A program made the translations under genes and the position numbers. Below are positions 10,937 to 21,517 of a DNA stretch of 64,000 bases, one piece after another. Within the stretch, counting starts at the first letter, position 1, and each line of letters begins with the position of its first letter. The stretch lies in assembly GCA_010015805.1 (NCBI GenBank), contig ML978122.1:434001-498000 (forward strand), in the 5' to 3' direction. The stretch is from Rhizodiscina lignyota (Eukaryota; Ascomycota; Dothideomycetes; Aulographales; Rhizodiscinaceae). The notes below the pieces were generated by a model. The model was not told the origin of the DNA and did no database searches. It saw only the letters and a program-made list of their open reading frames with translations.

Positions 10937-12995
10937 CCGCCATCCTCCTGACTTTCGATTTGGATGGGCGGGACCAATTCCAACAAATGAATTCAGCATA
11001 GCGAAAACCGAAATCATCTCAAAAGCATCTTCCGCAAACGATGTCTGTAAAACTAGCATTGCCAGGGCGGGAATCCAGCACAATCAAACAGCATTTCCGG
11101 CGCTTGGGATCAACCATCTGGCGTTCTTTCAACAATTCTACGATATACCCCTAGGGACATTGGTGTTTCTGACGAGCTTTTTCTTGCGTTCATGTTTTTT
11201 CTTACATCATATCGAGGCGTTTGCATTGCAAGTTCTGATCAAAAGACCGGATGGGCCTACTGGAAAGCGCAAGCTTCACGGCTATCACACCACACACACG
11301 TTCTTGTAGAACTAGGAGGACAGCGCCTTGATGGCCACTCACTTTCGAACGATGTATTCTGTACACGCATTTTTATACGTCGTTCGCTGCTTGGAAACCA
11401 CCTTCGATTCGTTACGACCTGTTGTAGAATATCTTTTTTTTCCTTCTTTTTCCCCCATCTAACGCCGACGGGATGGGATAAGATGGGCGGCCCCTGTCTT
11501 TGTGTGCTTCACTTCGCTTCTTCTTGCCGTCGTTGCTGTGCAGCGAGATGGGACTTTTCACTACCTTCACTCTTGCGTTGGGGGCTTTTCTTGCAATGAC
11601 GGGAAGGGGTTTCGTGTTGACGCGCTCATGAATTGGGAGGCAAATTTCTGCAATCTCGGGCATGGGAGCATGGGCATGGGCCACGGGGCATTGGGCGGGA
11701 AAGGGGCGGCTGAAGGAAGGCCAAGATGGAAGGCTGAAATTTTCTTTCCTGATACCAGCATCAGCATTGGGAGGCGGAATTTTGTATGAGTTTGAGAAGG
11801 ACCCAGTCGATCTTTTTCAAACAAATGAAAACCATTTTTAATTAAAATCCTTTCCAAACAAAGCTCGCGTGCCTCACCGCCAATGTCCCCATTTAGCTCC
11901 TCCGCAAACGGCGCGGAGGGAGCCATCGTCATCAACATTCCTATGTACCTGATAACCCCCCGCGCAGCGAATCATGCGCTGTGGCGAAGGCGGCTGGGCG
12001 GCCCAACATCGACGCGGCCTGCTGCGATTCATGGCCCAGCCGGAAAACCGGGTCGGTGCTGACTTGCGCCCGCAGCAAGCCCCGATCTAGCGTTTCCTTT
12101 TTTTTATTTAGATGAAACATGAGGGATACGCGCAACCGCGCGCGCGCTCGACGTCGGGCGCACGTAAGCGAAAGCGAAGAATCGCCTTCCAACCCCCCTT
12201 CTTCCAGGGATCATGCTTTTCGAAGTTTTTTTTTTTCGCTTTTCCACTTTTTTTTCTTTTCATGTAAAGTTTTCGGCGTCCGGATCCTTGGGTCCCCGGG
12301 ACCCTGTTTCTTACTTTCGGCGATTTTCCTGGGCGGAAATTGGAAATCGTCTGTGCGCGGGTTTGTCTTGCGTTTGGTGTTGTGGGGTGACCGGCCGGAT
12401 GGAATCTTGCGAAGGAAAAGGAGAAGAAAAAGGGTACGATACGAGTGTGTGTGGCGTGAGCCTCAGGATCCCGAGGCTGCGGGAATTGGAATTGGTATGG
12501 AAGATTGGGGGGATTTTGGGATCTCGGGACTGGGATCGCGTGAAACATTAGACGAAATGTACGACATCGAAGACCCCTGGGCTTAGGATTTTGAGGAGCA
12601 GGAGACGACGCCCCGACGATCCTGCTCCGTGCGATGAGGAGGGTGGGGATTAAGGGATCCTTTGGTAGGGCTCAACCACTTGCGCAATTGAGGCAGAGAT
12701 AACGGTGGGACCGGTGGATTTTGGAAATACGAAATCTTGGTATGATACAGGTGGTATATCGTACGATCCTCTGCGGCTTTGGGAGGCCTGTCAAAGAGGA
12801 CTTGCAGATCTATGGGTACAAATCTAGCGGGAACGCGATGGAAGTAAGCGAACGCCAACAACCACACCTTACGTACTGGATAGCGACATCTTCCGGCAGG
12901 AGGCTCCACAGTCGTATTAGGTCGCTAGTCTCCGACCGGTTTGTCCAAGTGCTTGTAATACGAACTGGAAGATACACGTGCGGAGACAACCACAT
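10937..12995. other. Intergenic, no gene recognised
   Basis: This 2-kb stretch lies between two genes that point towards each other (PLC on plus, uL15m on minus), so it should hold both 3' UTRs. It has T-rich tracts near 11.43 kb and 12.23-12.26 kb. Open frames of up to about 165 codons near 10.8-11.3 kb and 12.1-12.6 kb have no recognisable motif and overlap on both strands. I see no RNA gene or repeat. Confidence 0.5.
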
Positions 12996-14063
12996 CTACC
13001 ACAGCTTGTTCGCCTCGACAGCCTTCTTCTTGGCCTCCGCAACTCTTTTAATGCGTTTCTCTCCTTCTTTTGGCGGCTTGAAGAACAAGCTTGGTCCTTC
13101 GCCCTCCTTTACAGTATGCACTAAGTATCCGCGATGCGCCGGATCTCTGTAGTATTCAATGTCCGTACGTCCAGCGGGGTCGGGCAGGCGGTATCTGAAC
13201 TTTGGTAGGGCGGGTATTCTTGCTGAAGACGGTGTTGTATTCCCCGAGTCAGCAGCCGGTGCTGGTGTGGACATTGGTATAATGCTTTCAAGAGGACCGC
13301 CAATGGCTTCGAGCGATGCGAATGGATGCGAGTCTCCTTTGAGTATTTGCCTGATTGACTGTGCTGTGTAGTAGCGTGATATTACAGAGCCACCGCGTTT
13401 CTCGACAGCAGCGACAGCCGTCGCAGAGGCTCGGGAGACGATGATGTTTATGGGTGTGCGCAGTTCTCCAGCGTTCTAAATAATTGATCTGTTAGTGCCC
13501 TGACCCCGACCCCGTTCACCATTGAAATGGCAGACGTACTTTTGCCAGCAATTTCACGCCGTCCTTTACTCCGTGTATACATCTTGACCTCGCGAGCTCC
13601 TTCAGCGTAATCGGCTTTGAAGCATCCAGTCGTCCTTTATCTATCCATTCTTGAATTCGGTCTAGGTTCACAGGCGCTATCTCCGGTGCAAATCTATATC
13701 AATTGTAAGCCCCAATACACGCGATTAGCCTTCTCCAAAGCCCGCCTGCAGCACGTACATATTCTTGAAGCCTCTCGGCCCATGCGTCACCTCATCGGTT
13801 GTCTGGCCACCATTGAACCCCGCCGGCACCTTGCCATGCTGCTTTTGGCCTTTGTGACCACGTCCAGACGTCTTTCCCTTGCCTGAAGAGGGTCCGCGTC
13901 CGCGTCTGATGCGCTTGTTGTACGCTCCTGGGGCGTCGGAGAGGGAGCCAAGGATCGAAGCGTGGCGCTGTTGGTGGAGGAAGGGCACCAGAAAGGTCGC
14001 GACAGGGAATTGGGGTGATGTGAGAGATTTTGCAGCCCTTGCGAGCTGTAATCGTGGAGGCAT
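12996..14063 (-). CDS. mrpl10: Mitochondrial ribosomal protein uL15m (large subunit)
   Basis: A structural protein of the mitochondrial large ribosomal subunit. Three exons, 14063-13759, 13693-13540 and 13475-12996, are joined by 65-nt and 64-nt introns that both start GTACGT. The product is 312 aa. The first 35 residues ([10 protein letters not shown]...) are basic and lack acidic residues, like a mitochondrial targeting peptide. The L15 signature follows: [20 protein letters not shown], then the [16 protein letters not shown] loop. Exon 2 carries [11 protein letters not shown] and exon 3 carries [13 protein letters not shown] and [12 protein letters not shown], as in fungal uL15m. The start at 14063 is preferred to an in-frame ATG 37 codons upstream because it begins the targeting sequence directly. 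The yeast counterpart is MRPL10. Confidence 0.93.
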
Positions 14064-14338
14064 TGTGGCTGTTGCACAGCTCTCTAATGGTCGAGGTCTT
14101 GATTTTCGTGAAAGAAAAGCTGAAGCTCTCATCCGAAGTTTTGCCGAGAGCCTTACTGGCAGACGACCACCCAAGTGACAATATCAGGAATTAATTCAGA
14201 GATGCGAATCTTCTTAATCCCATTGTATTCAGTGGTACACATTCTGAGTGCCAACGCATTTAATCAATCAGTATGCACAGCACACCTATTTCCCGCCTTC
14301 AACACCGTTACTCGCTAGCATCTCCCATAATCCGTCCA

Positions 14339-15239
14339 TCACACGCCGGTGACATTGAAGATCGCAGCGAATGGATCCCACTCAGCATTCGTGTGCCTCT
14401 CGTATTCCATAAAGTTCGCAACCTTTGTGGCTGTCATGTTTCCGAACTGGCATTCAATGAATGCCAAGGTGATGTCAATTCCAGCAGAGATCCCTAGTTC
14501 ATAAGTAAGCACATTCTATCAAACGCCTGGCCATGCATCTCTGGAGTATACCAGACGAGGTCCATATGTTTCCATCAACGGTCCAGCGCGCATGCGACAC
14601 CCAGTTGACCTGAGGGCGTTGTTTCACAATAGAGTACCACGCCGCCTTGTTTGTTGTTGCGTGTTTGCCGTCCAGCACGCCGGCCTTGGCCGCAAGCAGA
14701 GAGCCAGTGCACACCGTTATGAGGTATTTGAGCTTCGGATAGGTCTCTGCGATGTACGCGATTGTGTCATTGAGCAATGGCGAACGACTGCCTGCCTCAC
14801 CAGGTATGATGAGAACCTCGAGATCTTTCGGCGCCGTCTTCAGCGTGTGTGTTGGCAGAACTTGCTGGAACACGTTGGAGTTGAGCGGGTTCCCAGCTGC
14901 TGTGGGTGGCCGTGTGTCGACAGGATCCATAGTCTCGGAGAGCAGGGCAATGTTCATTTTATAGTATCGCGAAAGGGTCAGAAGTGCTTCGATCGGGCCA
15001 AAGACGTCCATGGGCTCAAAGCCTCTGAAAACCAGCATGCCCCACGAGCGAGGGTACGAGGGATTGGTTGTATTGAGTGCATTTGACGCTGGGATTGTCG
15101 TAAGTCTGTTTGATAGCTTGAGTATCTTCCGATATCATTGTAACCTACAGTAGCACCCATTTCCCTGACCTTGCTGGTCATACGCAGCAGCGACGTTTGT
15201 CAGGCCGATTATGGCCAAGATAGTTCGAAGGAGGAGCAT
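14339..15239 (-). CDS. Secreted DJ-1/PfpI-family protein, isonitrile-hydratase-like
   Basis: Three exons, 15239-15149, 15088-14552 and 14493-14339, with introns of 60 nt (GACTTAC branch) and 58 nt (GTATAC donor), give 260 aa. Residues 1-19 (MLLLRTILAIIGLTNVAAA) look like a signal peptide. The DJ-1/PfpI fold follows. The elbow VCTGSLLAA holds the expected nucleophile C157 and T158, and D58 lies in the MDVFGP motif. Cys-Thr-Gly at this site and an Asp near the N-terminus are characters of the bacterial isonitrile hydratase InhA, which turns isocyanides into N-formamides. That activity is inference here, because fungal DJ-1/PfpI proteins are diverse and many are uncharacterised. Its neighbour, 1.2 kb upstream on the same strand, is an isocyanide synthase, which makes the idea attractive. 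The signal peptide argues for action outside the cytosol. Confidence 0.85.
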
Positions 15240-16424
15240 GTTATTAGGGCGGATGAGCTCCCTTTGCACAGAAGATGATTGAAGATTGGAAAAGGATATC
15301 GTGTTTGTTGCAGAATAAAAGCGGAACTAGAAAACAAATGCAAAGTAAATGGAGAATCGAACTCCAGCTTGGGCTAGCTGTAGGTGTTGTTTAGCGGCAT
15401 TTGAGCAAGTTTTTGAATTGTGAATAGCTGTATACAATGGAGTTTCCTGGAATGGGCGAATTACGCGCTTTCAAGCCCTTTGGCGCTAAATGGAGCATGT
15501 GACAAGGGAAATACTAGCCGTCAATAACTATATGTTACGTTGGGTTGGAAGACGGTAAGGAAGAGGAGATAATAGGCCTTGCTCTCAGCGCGATTCGACA
15601 GTACAACCAAAAAAAAAAGGAAGCTACGAGGGTAGGGGCCCGGGGTTCGAACTTGTGGCCTACAGAAGCAAAAAAAAAAAGGGGCTCTCTCTGCCAATGG
15701 TTAGCCTGTACCTGCTCTTTTCGTTTAAACTCACACATATTATCTGTGACATGATCCAAACTCGACCACATCACTAAGTCTCACCGTAATGCCCGAAGGC
15801 ATTAGCAAGTAAACACTGGAATGTATATATACTCTCTAAATTTAAAATAATTATTCAGGGGTACAAACCGAACTCGAAGGGCTCTATGCCATATCTCTTG
15901 CATAATTACATAGTCACAAATTCAAATAAGCAACATGTTTAAGCAGTGAGATCCTTGATCTTGAGGTTCTGCGCAGGCTGGCTTCCCCTCTCAGATCAAC
16001 CGCGGTCTCTTGCTGTGACGATCTCGCCGCGAACAGTAGTAACTTGAACGATCGCAGAATAACACATGACACATGAAGAAACAGGGCCTTTGAGTGGCTT
16101 TTGGCATGAGAGGGACTTTGTAACGAATTCACAATACTCTTGATGTCTGTCGTCGTCCGATGATACATCTCGATATGAGATGTCGTCTAGTGTAATAAGA
16201 TCTTAACTGAATTAGGGATAGCGCCTTTGTAGTTCAGGGTGAAAACTCTACACCCTCATCCATTCTATCTCAAGTTCCACAACTGATCGATCCTTTAAAT
16301 ACGCTCTGGTTGCGAATTCCAAAATTGCATACCCGAATTAATTTACATACCATTACTCCCGGGCTTCTCAGCTTGTCAACTCCACAGCTCCTCAATAGTC
16401 ATTCTGTACTGCACGTCTTGGAGC
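15240..16424. other. Intergenic between DJ-1/PfpI and isocyanide synthase genes
   Basis: This is fairly AT-rich DNA holding the DJ-1/PfpI promoter and the 3' end of the isocyanide synthase gene. The only structure I see is the A-tract and tRNA-like segment described separately. An alternative open frame at 16376-16564 on the minus strand overlaps the synthase 3' end and could hold an alternative C-terminus if an unseen intron exists. Confidence 0.45.
15609..15715 (-). other. Degenerate tRNA-like or SINE-like segment with A-box and B-box look-alikes between poly(A) runs
   Basis: On the minus strand a TTGGCAGAGAG stretch near 15700, preceded by GGCTAACCA, resembles a tRNA D-arm (A box). AAGTTCGAACCCC near 15640 resembles a T-loop (B box). 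The plus strand has A10 at 15609-15618 and A11 at 15670-15680. T-arm and acceptor stems do not pair, and the T11 run between the boxes would stop RNA polymerase III, so it is not a working tRNA. It may be a decayed tRNA or tRNA-derived retroposon, or chance. Confidence 0.25.
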
Positions 16425-18290
16425 TTACGGTCGCGAAACCAGGATCCAGACCAGCCATCTAATAGTACAAGCCCAGACCTTTTTGACGGTTTGCACAAGC
16501 ATGCCCATACCACATCGCTGCAGACCTTGGGGGACTTGACTTTTTGAGCCAACAAAGCCTGCATCAGCTAAATCGGCGACATGTGCCTCCATACTTTCCG
16601 AACCAGGTTTCTCTCTAAGATTAAAGTGGCCTCCATCTGGTCCATCTACCCAGCCTCCTTGATACCGACCACTTGCGATGGCCTCCTCGGCAACTGAAGC
16701 CTTCGCCAGATAGAACGATTTCTCTCCCTCCACTTTGAGGATTGAATTGTGCCATGGTGTCGGAACTTGGAAATCGTAACTCGGTTTTGGCTCGTGGCGC
16801 CTATCCAGCGACTCAATCTCCCTCACTCTGTCTTTAGAAAATAGACGAATACCAAACTTTGGACCTTTATTTGGATGCCTGACTCGAATTAAGTATTGCT
16901 CTGACCAGCTATAGCATTGCTGTACCTACGCGTGAATACTGAGCCTGATGAAGTTGGGGAAAAGCAGCTCCAATAGGTTTGAATATGCTTGATTCCTCTT
17001 TGAAACAATCAGTATTGTACTGCCTTCTTGTACAGCTTCAACTCACCGCAATCATCTCACCCGCGACTTTGCAGGCCAGCTTCTTACGCTGACTCACTGA
17101 TGACAGTTCAGCGAAGCTCGGATGGGCGATGTCTTCGAGCATGAACCGGGACAAGCCTCTGTACGTTCGCAGGGTATTGTTGTCTCCATGTTTCAATAGT
17201 GCTCTGAAGTTGTCTTGGTCGATTTCACAGGCGGCCATCATCAATTTTCGGGAGAGCTCCGCATCATCACAGAGTCGCGTCTGAAGCGGGTGGAAAATAT
17301 CATGCCCCTGCATCCATTCGTCGGAGAAGGTTCTTCTCAAGTCATCATTTGAAAAGAACAATTCCTTGAGGCCTTTGAATTGAATCGCCTTCTGATCTGC
17401 TGCTGAAGGATACCTCTCTGCGTAAATTTCTCTGAGCCTGTCGTCGTAAAATGTGACCTTGTCGTCATCAACTCCGACTATTCAGCGGGTCAGTTATATT
17501 TCGTTTCTGTCGCTAGAAAAGGAAGCTCACTGCAATCTGAGAACACATGGCCGTCGCTAATTATCCACAGTGTAGCTCCTGTAGGATATATCTCTGTGAT
17601 TTCGGCGATAAAACTTCGGAGCACATCTAGAGCGAGGCACTCTGCCGCATCTGGGTCCATGCCACCAACTTTTCTAGGATTCGGAGACTTGCAAGGAAAC
17701 GCCGGCAAGCCGAATTGAACCGGGAGGCCTTTCTCCACGTACCCATAAACTCGGTTCACAAAATATGCCCGGCCCCCATCGGAATGCCACGCATCGCCTT
17801 TCGAAAGGGTATTTCGAAGCCGGGCATCAAAGATGACAGCGATCTCTTCCGATAGTGCTCTGGCCTCGCCGTTCTCGTCAGATCCTGTCTGGCAGAAAGG
17901 TTGCAATTTCGTCCCACGGAGAAACACAGTGAAGATCCAGTTTCGGAACGCGCCAGCACCTTTACCATTCTCTTGTATGCAATATACAAGACCACGGACG
18001 ATGTGCCTAATTGCATCGTGGACCTCCAGAATCTGGGTTTTTCGGTGACCGTGATAGCTGATGTTCCCTATGCACGGTACATGGATATCGATCGACATCA
18101 AGCCTTGCGAGTCCTGGCAGGTTCCGGATGCAGAATACTTTTTTTCGAGCTCTTGCCATATACGCTGCCAATTTTCTCTCAGGCCTGCAGCGGAACGACC
18201 TTCCGCCGCAAGGAGTTCACCTTCGTACGTTCGGCAATATAGAGTGTGGATATCGTGGTAAACAGAGGTGCCATTATTGAGTGCCTCCAT
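16425..18290 (-). CDS. DIT1-like: Isocyanide synthase, Dit1/PvcA family
   Basis: This family turns the amino group of an amino acid, tyrosine for yeast Dit1, into an isocyanide or formyl product. Four exons, 18290-17531, 17477-17047, 16997-16930 and 16878-16425, with introns of 53, 49 and 51 nt, give 570 aa; yeast Dit1 has 536. Core motifs are intact: LPAFPCKSPN at 195-204, then RKVGG, and SDGHVFSDC at 245-253. Joining exons 1 and 2 yields IGVDDDKVTFYDDRLREIY. The small exon 3 gives AYSNLLELLFPNFIRLSIHA, and exon 4 opens with HPNKGPKFGIRLF. These joins restore family-conserved sequence, which supports the introns. No dioxygenase or transferase domain is fused. The last 40 residues are less family-like, so the C-terminus is uncertain. 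A TAG lies in frame just upstream of the chosen ATG. It lies head-to-head with a Dit2-like P450. Confidence 0.9.
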
Positions 18291-19137
18291 GTCTTCAAAA
18301 AGCTAAGAAGTCCAATTCAAGTGTTCAGAAACTATTAGCTTCTATTATCTACAGCTCTTCTCTGGCCGAGCAGATTTTCGGGTCAATTTGAACGGTTTTG
18401 CCTTGGTGTCACAATCAGCGAGTGGAATTGCTCCATCAACACTGCCCTCTTCAGCTTCACCAGTATTCGATTTCTTGGGACTGTCTCCGAAATCCCACAA
18501 CGACCATCGTCCTGACCGGCTTTGTCAATCTAGCACAGTCAGCATATACAGCCAAGTACAACATGTACACAGCTGAGGCAGAATGTCTAGGACCAACCAG
18601 GGGATTATGGAACTTGCCACGCTACCTGTCAAATCGCCCTGAAACTGGAGGCTTTCTGTCAGACATTACAATGGGAGCCGTGTCTCCATCGCCTTCCGAT
18701 TTTGGAATTGTCTGCTCTTGGACCCTGTGGGAGAGACGTATCGCCGACTCCCGCTCCGCAAAAGGGCGGTCGGAATTCAGCAATGAGGCTGAAAGCATGT
18801 CTTGCCGTAGCTGTGACATGCTTTTCATCTAAGCTTCGGACCCCAGCAACACAGCCTGTGAACCATTGCCAAGCATCACCCAAGAGTCTGTGCTTGATCC
18901 CTGTAAGGTGACGTTTCGCTTTGGATTTGAGCGACGCTTGGACGCCTACAGTCCTTTTGAAAGTACGCGCCAAAAGCAGCTCTTACAAGATTTTGATACC
19001 GCCCGTATTGAAACTGCTGACGGAAGAGTCTATTGCCATAGTCTTGCGAGCGTCCATCTTTCCCGTCGGGACATAGGAGAGCACACCTTTTACACTATTA
19101 ACTCGATCTCTCTCCGACCTTTCCACCAACTTGCAGC
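18291..19137. promoter_or_regulatory. Shared promoter region between the isocyanide synthase and the P450
   Basis: This 847-bp segment lies between two divergent start codons, so it must contain both promoters. In yeast DIT1 and DIT2 share such a region and are switched on in mid-sporulation through Ndt80 sites. One CGCAAAA core, which fits the centre of the Ndt80 consensus, lies at 18757-18763. A single short match proves nothing. The open frames here (for example 18398-18832 plus) show no family motif. Confidence 0.5.
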
Positions 19138-20722
19138 ATGGGAATTATTGTGGCTGCTGTTCTCCTTTCGTGTATATGGTTGGTTTTGTCAACTGTGTGC
19201 CGTCGTTTCCTCACCCCTCCTCCAACACTTCCAAAGAATCTGCCTACGATTCCCTTTTACTATGCGTTGCTTCCTCTTGTCAAGGACATCGATCAAGAGC
19301 AGCTCTATCGGAAATACCTTGAAAAGCCGCTGAACAAATACGGTGCCGTCAAGATCTTTTTTGGAGGCCGATGGAATATCCTGATCACGCGCCCGTCATA
19401 CATCTCCGAAGTCTTCAAATATGAGGACATCTACGCAAAAAGCGGCAACCAGAAAAAGATACCGAGCGGAGTTCTTGCTCAGTATACAGGTGACAACATT
19501 ATCAGCAGCCACGGCGAAAACTGGAAACTGTATACTTCGGTCATCAAACCAAGCCTGCAGCAGGACTACGATGAAGCTCAGCTATATCGCAATACCCGCA
19601 CGTTGATATCTAAATTCCTTGCTGAGCAAACACAGTCGGATAACAGATCCGTAATGGTGGTCACTTTGCTCCAGCGCTATACGCTAGCAAATTTATCGCA
19701 AGTCCTGTTAGGTTCCGATTTCGAGGTACTATTCTCCGTCATCGGATGAGCCAGGCTAACAGGAGCGAGCAGACTCTCGAAAGACCCGACGCGCCTCTGA
19801 GTGAGCTACAAACCTTGATCAAACCAAAAATCTTCAACCCTTTCTTTCTGAATTTCCCATTCCTGGATCGCTTCAAGCTCCGCAGTCGCGAAGAAGCTCG
19901 AAAGCTTGTGCAGAAGTTCCAACAAGAGCTCTGCGCAACCGTGCGCCGCGGCCACCAACACAAAGACTGTAGCTTGAACGTCAATAGCCTAGGTTGTCGC
20001 ATGATCACTGCATCTGAGAGCAACCTCTGGACGGAGCAGCAGTTTAAGCACAATATGGTCAGCGTGTTCCTGGCTGGCCATGAAAATCCTCAACTTCTGC
20101 TTACTTCGATGATGTTCCTCCTCGGCGAGCACACGGATATTCAGTCTCGACTACGCAATGATCTTATGAGGTTAACCGAGGCCGAACCTAGCACAGCTTT
20201 GCAGGATGTGCCATTCTTCACCGCCGCCATATATGAAACACTTCGCATGTACCCACCCATATCACAGCTCATCAATCGCTGCACCACGGGAGATGTAATA
20301 CTCGGAGATGACATTCACATACCTGCAGGCACATATGTTGGATACAACGGCTTTTCCTCAAACAGAGACCAAGCTTTCTGGGGCCCCAGCGCAGATGAAT
20401 TCAGACCTGAGCGATGGGGCTCCACGAATGAGGAGATTAATGCTCTGTACAGACGAGCGAATAGTAAAGGAGCATTCATCAGCTTTCACGGCGGCAGGAG
20501 GGCATGTCTGGGGCAGAAGTTCGCAATGTTTGAGGCTAGAGTTACAATGTCAGAGATATTGAGGAGTGTGAAGTGGATTGTGGACCCAGAGTGGCCGAGA
20601 CGAATGACATCGGTGAGAGTCCTATCACCATACGAGTTTCAGATGAGCTCTCAACTAATATCATCTCTCAGGCTGGGCCGTTGTATGCGAGGATGCTGAG
20701 GCTGAAATTCGAGAAGTTGTAG
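19138..20722 (+). CDS. DIT2-like: Cytochrome P450, CYP56/Dit2 family
   Basis: In yeast, Dit2 oxidatively couples two N-formyltyrosines into bisformyl dityrosine for the spore wall. Exons 19138-19725, 19773-20612 and 20672-20722, with introns of 47 and 59 nt, give 492 aa; yeast Dit2 has 489. An N-terminal hydrophobic anchor (IIVAAVLLSCIWLVL) precedes a Pro-rich hinge. CYP56-like stretches include KYGAVKIFF, YAKSGNQKKIP and YTGDNIIS. P450 motifs are complete: AGHENP in the I helix (297-302), E351-R354 of ExxR, FRPERW, and the heme loop FHGGRRACLG with C441. The last exon restores TSAGPLYARMLRLKF, the expected C-terminus, where the unspliced frame would end in unrelated sequence. It is divergent from the synthase and followed by a transporter. 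Substrate assignment rests on family similarity and context. Confidence 0.92.
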
Positions 20723-21517
20723 TCAGTGAATGGCTACTGTGCGACTGATTGGCGGCGTATTCAATACGTTTGAAATATATTATGAAATGTAACGCGCTCC
20801 AAAATCTAGCAATGAGGCTCTTGTTCGGATATACCTGCCGCTTGTAGCTGATAGCATGATAATGTCGTATGAGGCGACGATGCAATAGAACGTTACTAAC
20901 AATAGGATACAAGCACATGAAGGATTGCTTGAAACTAGGCACCACAGCATTCCTCGACTATATCCTGCTGTATTAGCTCGGCGAGTCTTGCTCTTACAGC
21001 AGGTGTAACTGGGACTGTATTCTCTTGACCGAGGTGTCAGCTTCAGCCGCGACGCTGTTCAATAGACGCTGTGCTACCTCGGACGTTAGCGGTGAGCACC
21101 TCATGTTGCAATATGAAGCAAATGCCCAACGTGTTTGCTAAAATCGCAGTACAGACCTGAACGATCTTCCATCGGAGGAACATCTGTATCCAAGCAACGT
21201 AGGTCCTTGGGTATTTCGAGGCGGTGTACCGGCATTACACAACCATTCTGCGGTATGCCGTCTGTCGGTACGATAATTTTATTTAGGTGCCTCTCGGAAA
21301 AAGAAAAATCGCGCTGTTTTCTCAACCTTCGTGGCTCATGCTGCAAATCCTGAATTGACCGGTGAAGCCGAATCAGTCAGCCCATGATGGATGCAGCGGC
21401 ATATCGGTGGACGAGGCTGTATTGTGCGGCCGATTCCATGATATTGAGATACTCGAACGCTATCTCTTTGAATATCTCACGACCTTTCGTTTCCTTTGGA
21501 AGCCCGCGCATTTCGAG
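20723..21517. other. Intergenic between P450 and MFS transporter
   Basis: This 795-bp AT-leaning spacer must hold the P450 3' UTR and the MFS promoter. An open frame continues upstream of the chosen MFS ATG to about 21362 but has no other ATG in frame. No gene or repeat is recognised. Confidence 0.5.

Noticed and set aside
12108-12586. Overlapping frames of about 150 codons on both strands
   Set aside because: Driven by T-runs and Arg/Lys-rich low complexity. No motif, and they fall in a region expected to be 3' UTR and spacer.
18398-18832. 144-codon plus-strand frame between synthase and P450
   Set aside because: Lies in the shared promoter, lacks motifs and overlaps a minus-strand frame of similar length.
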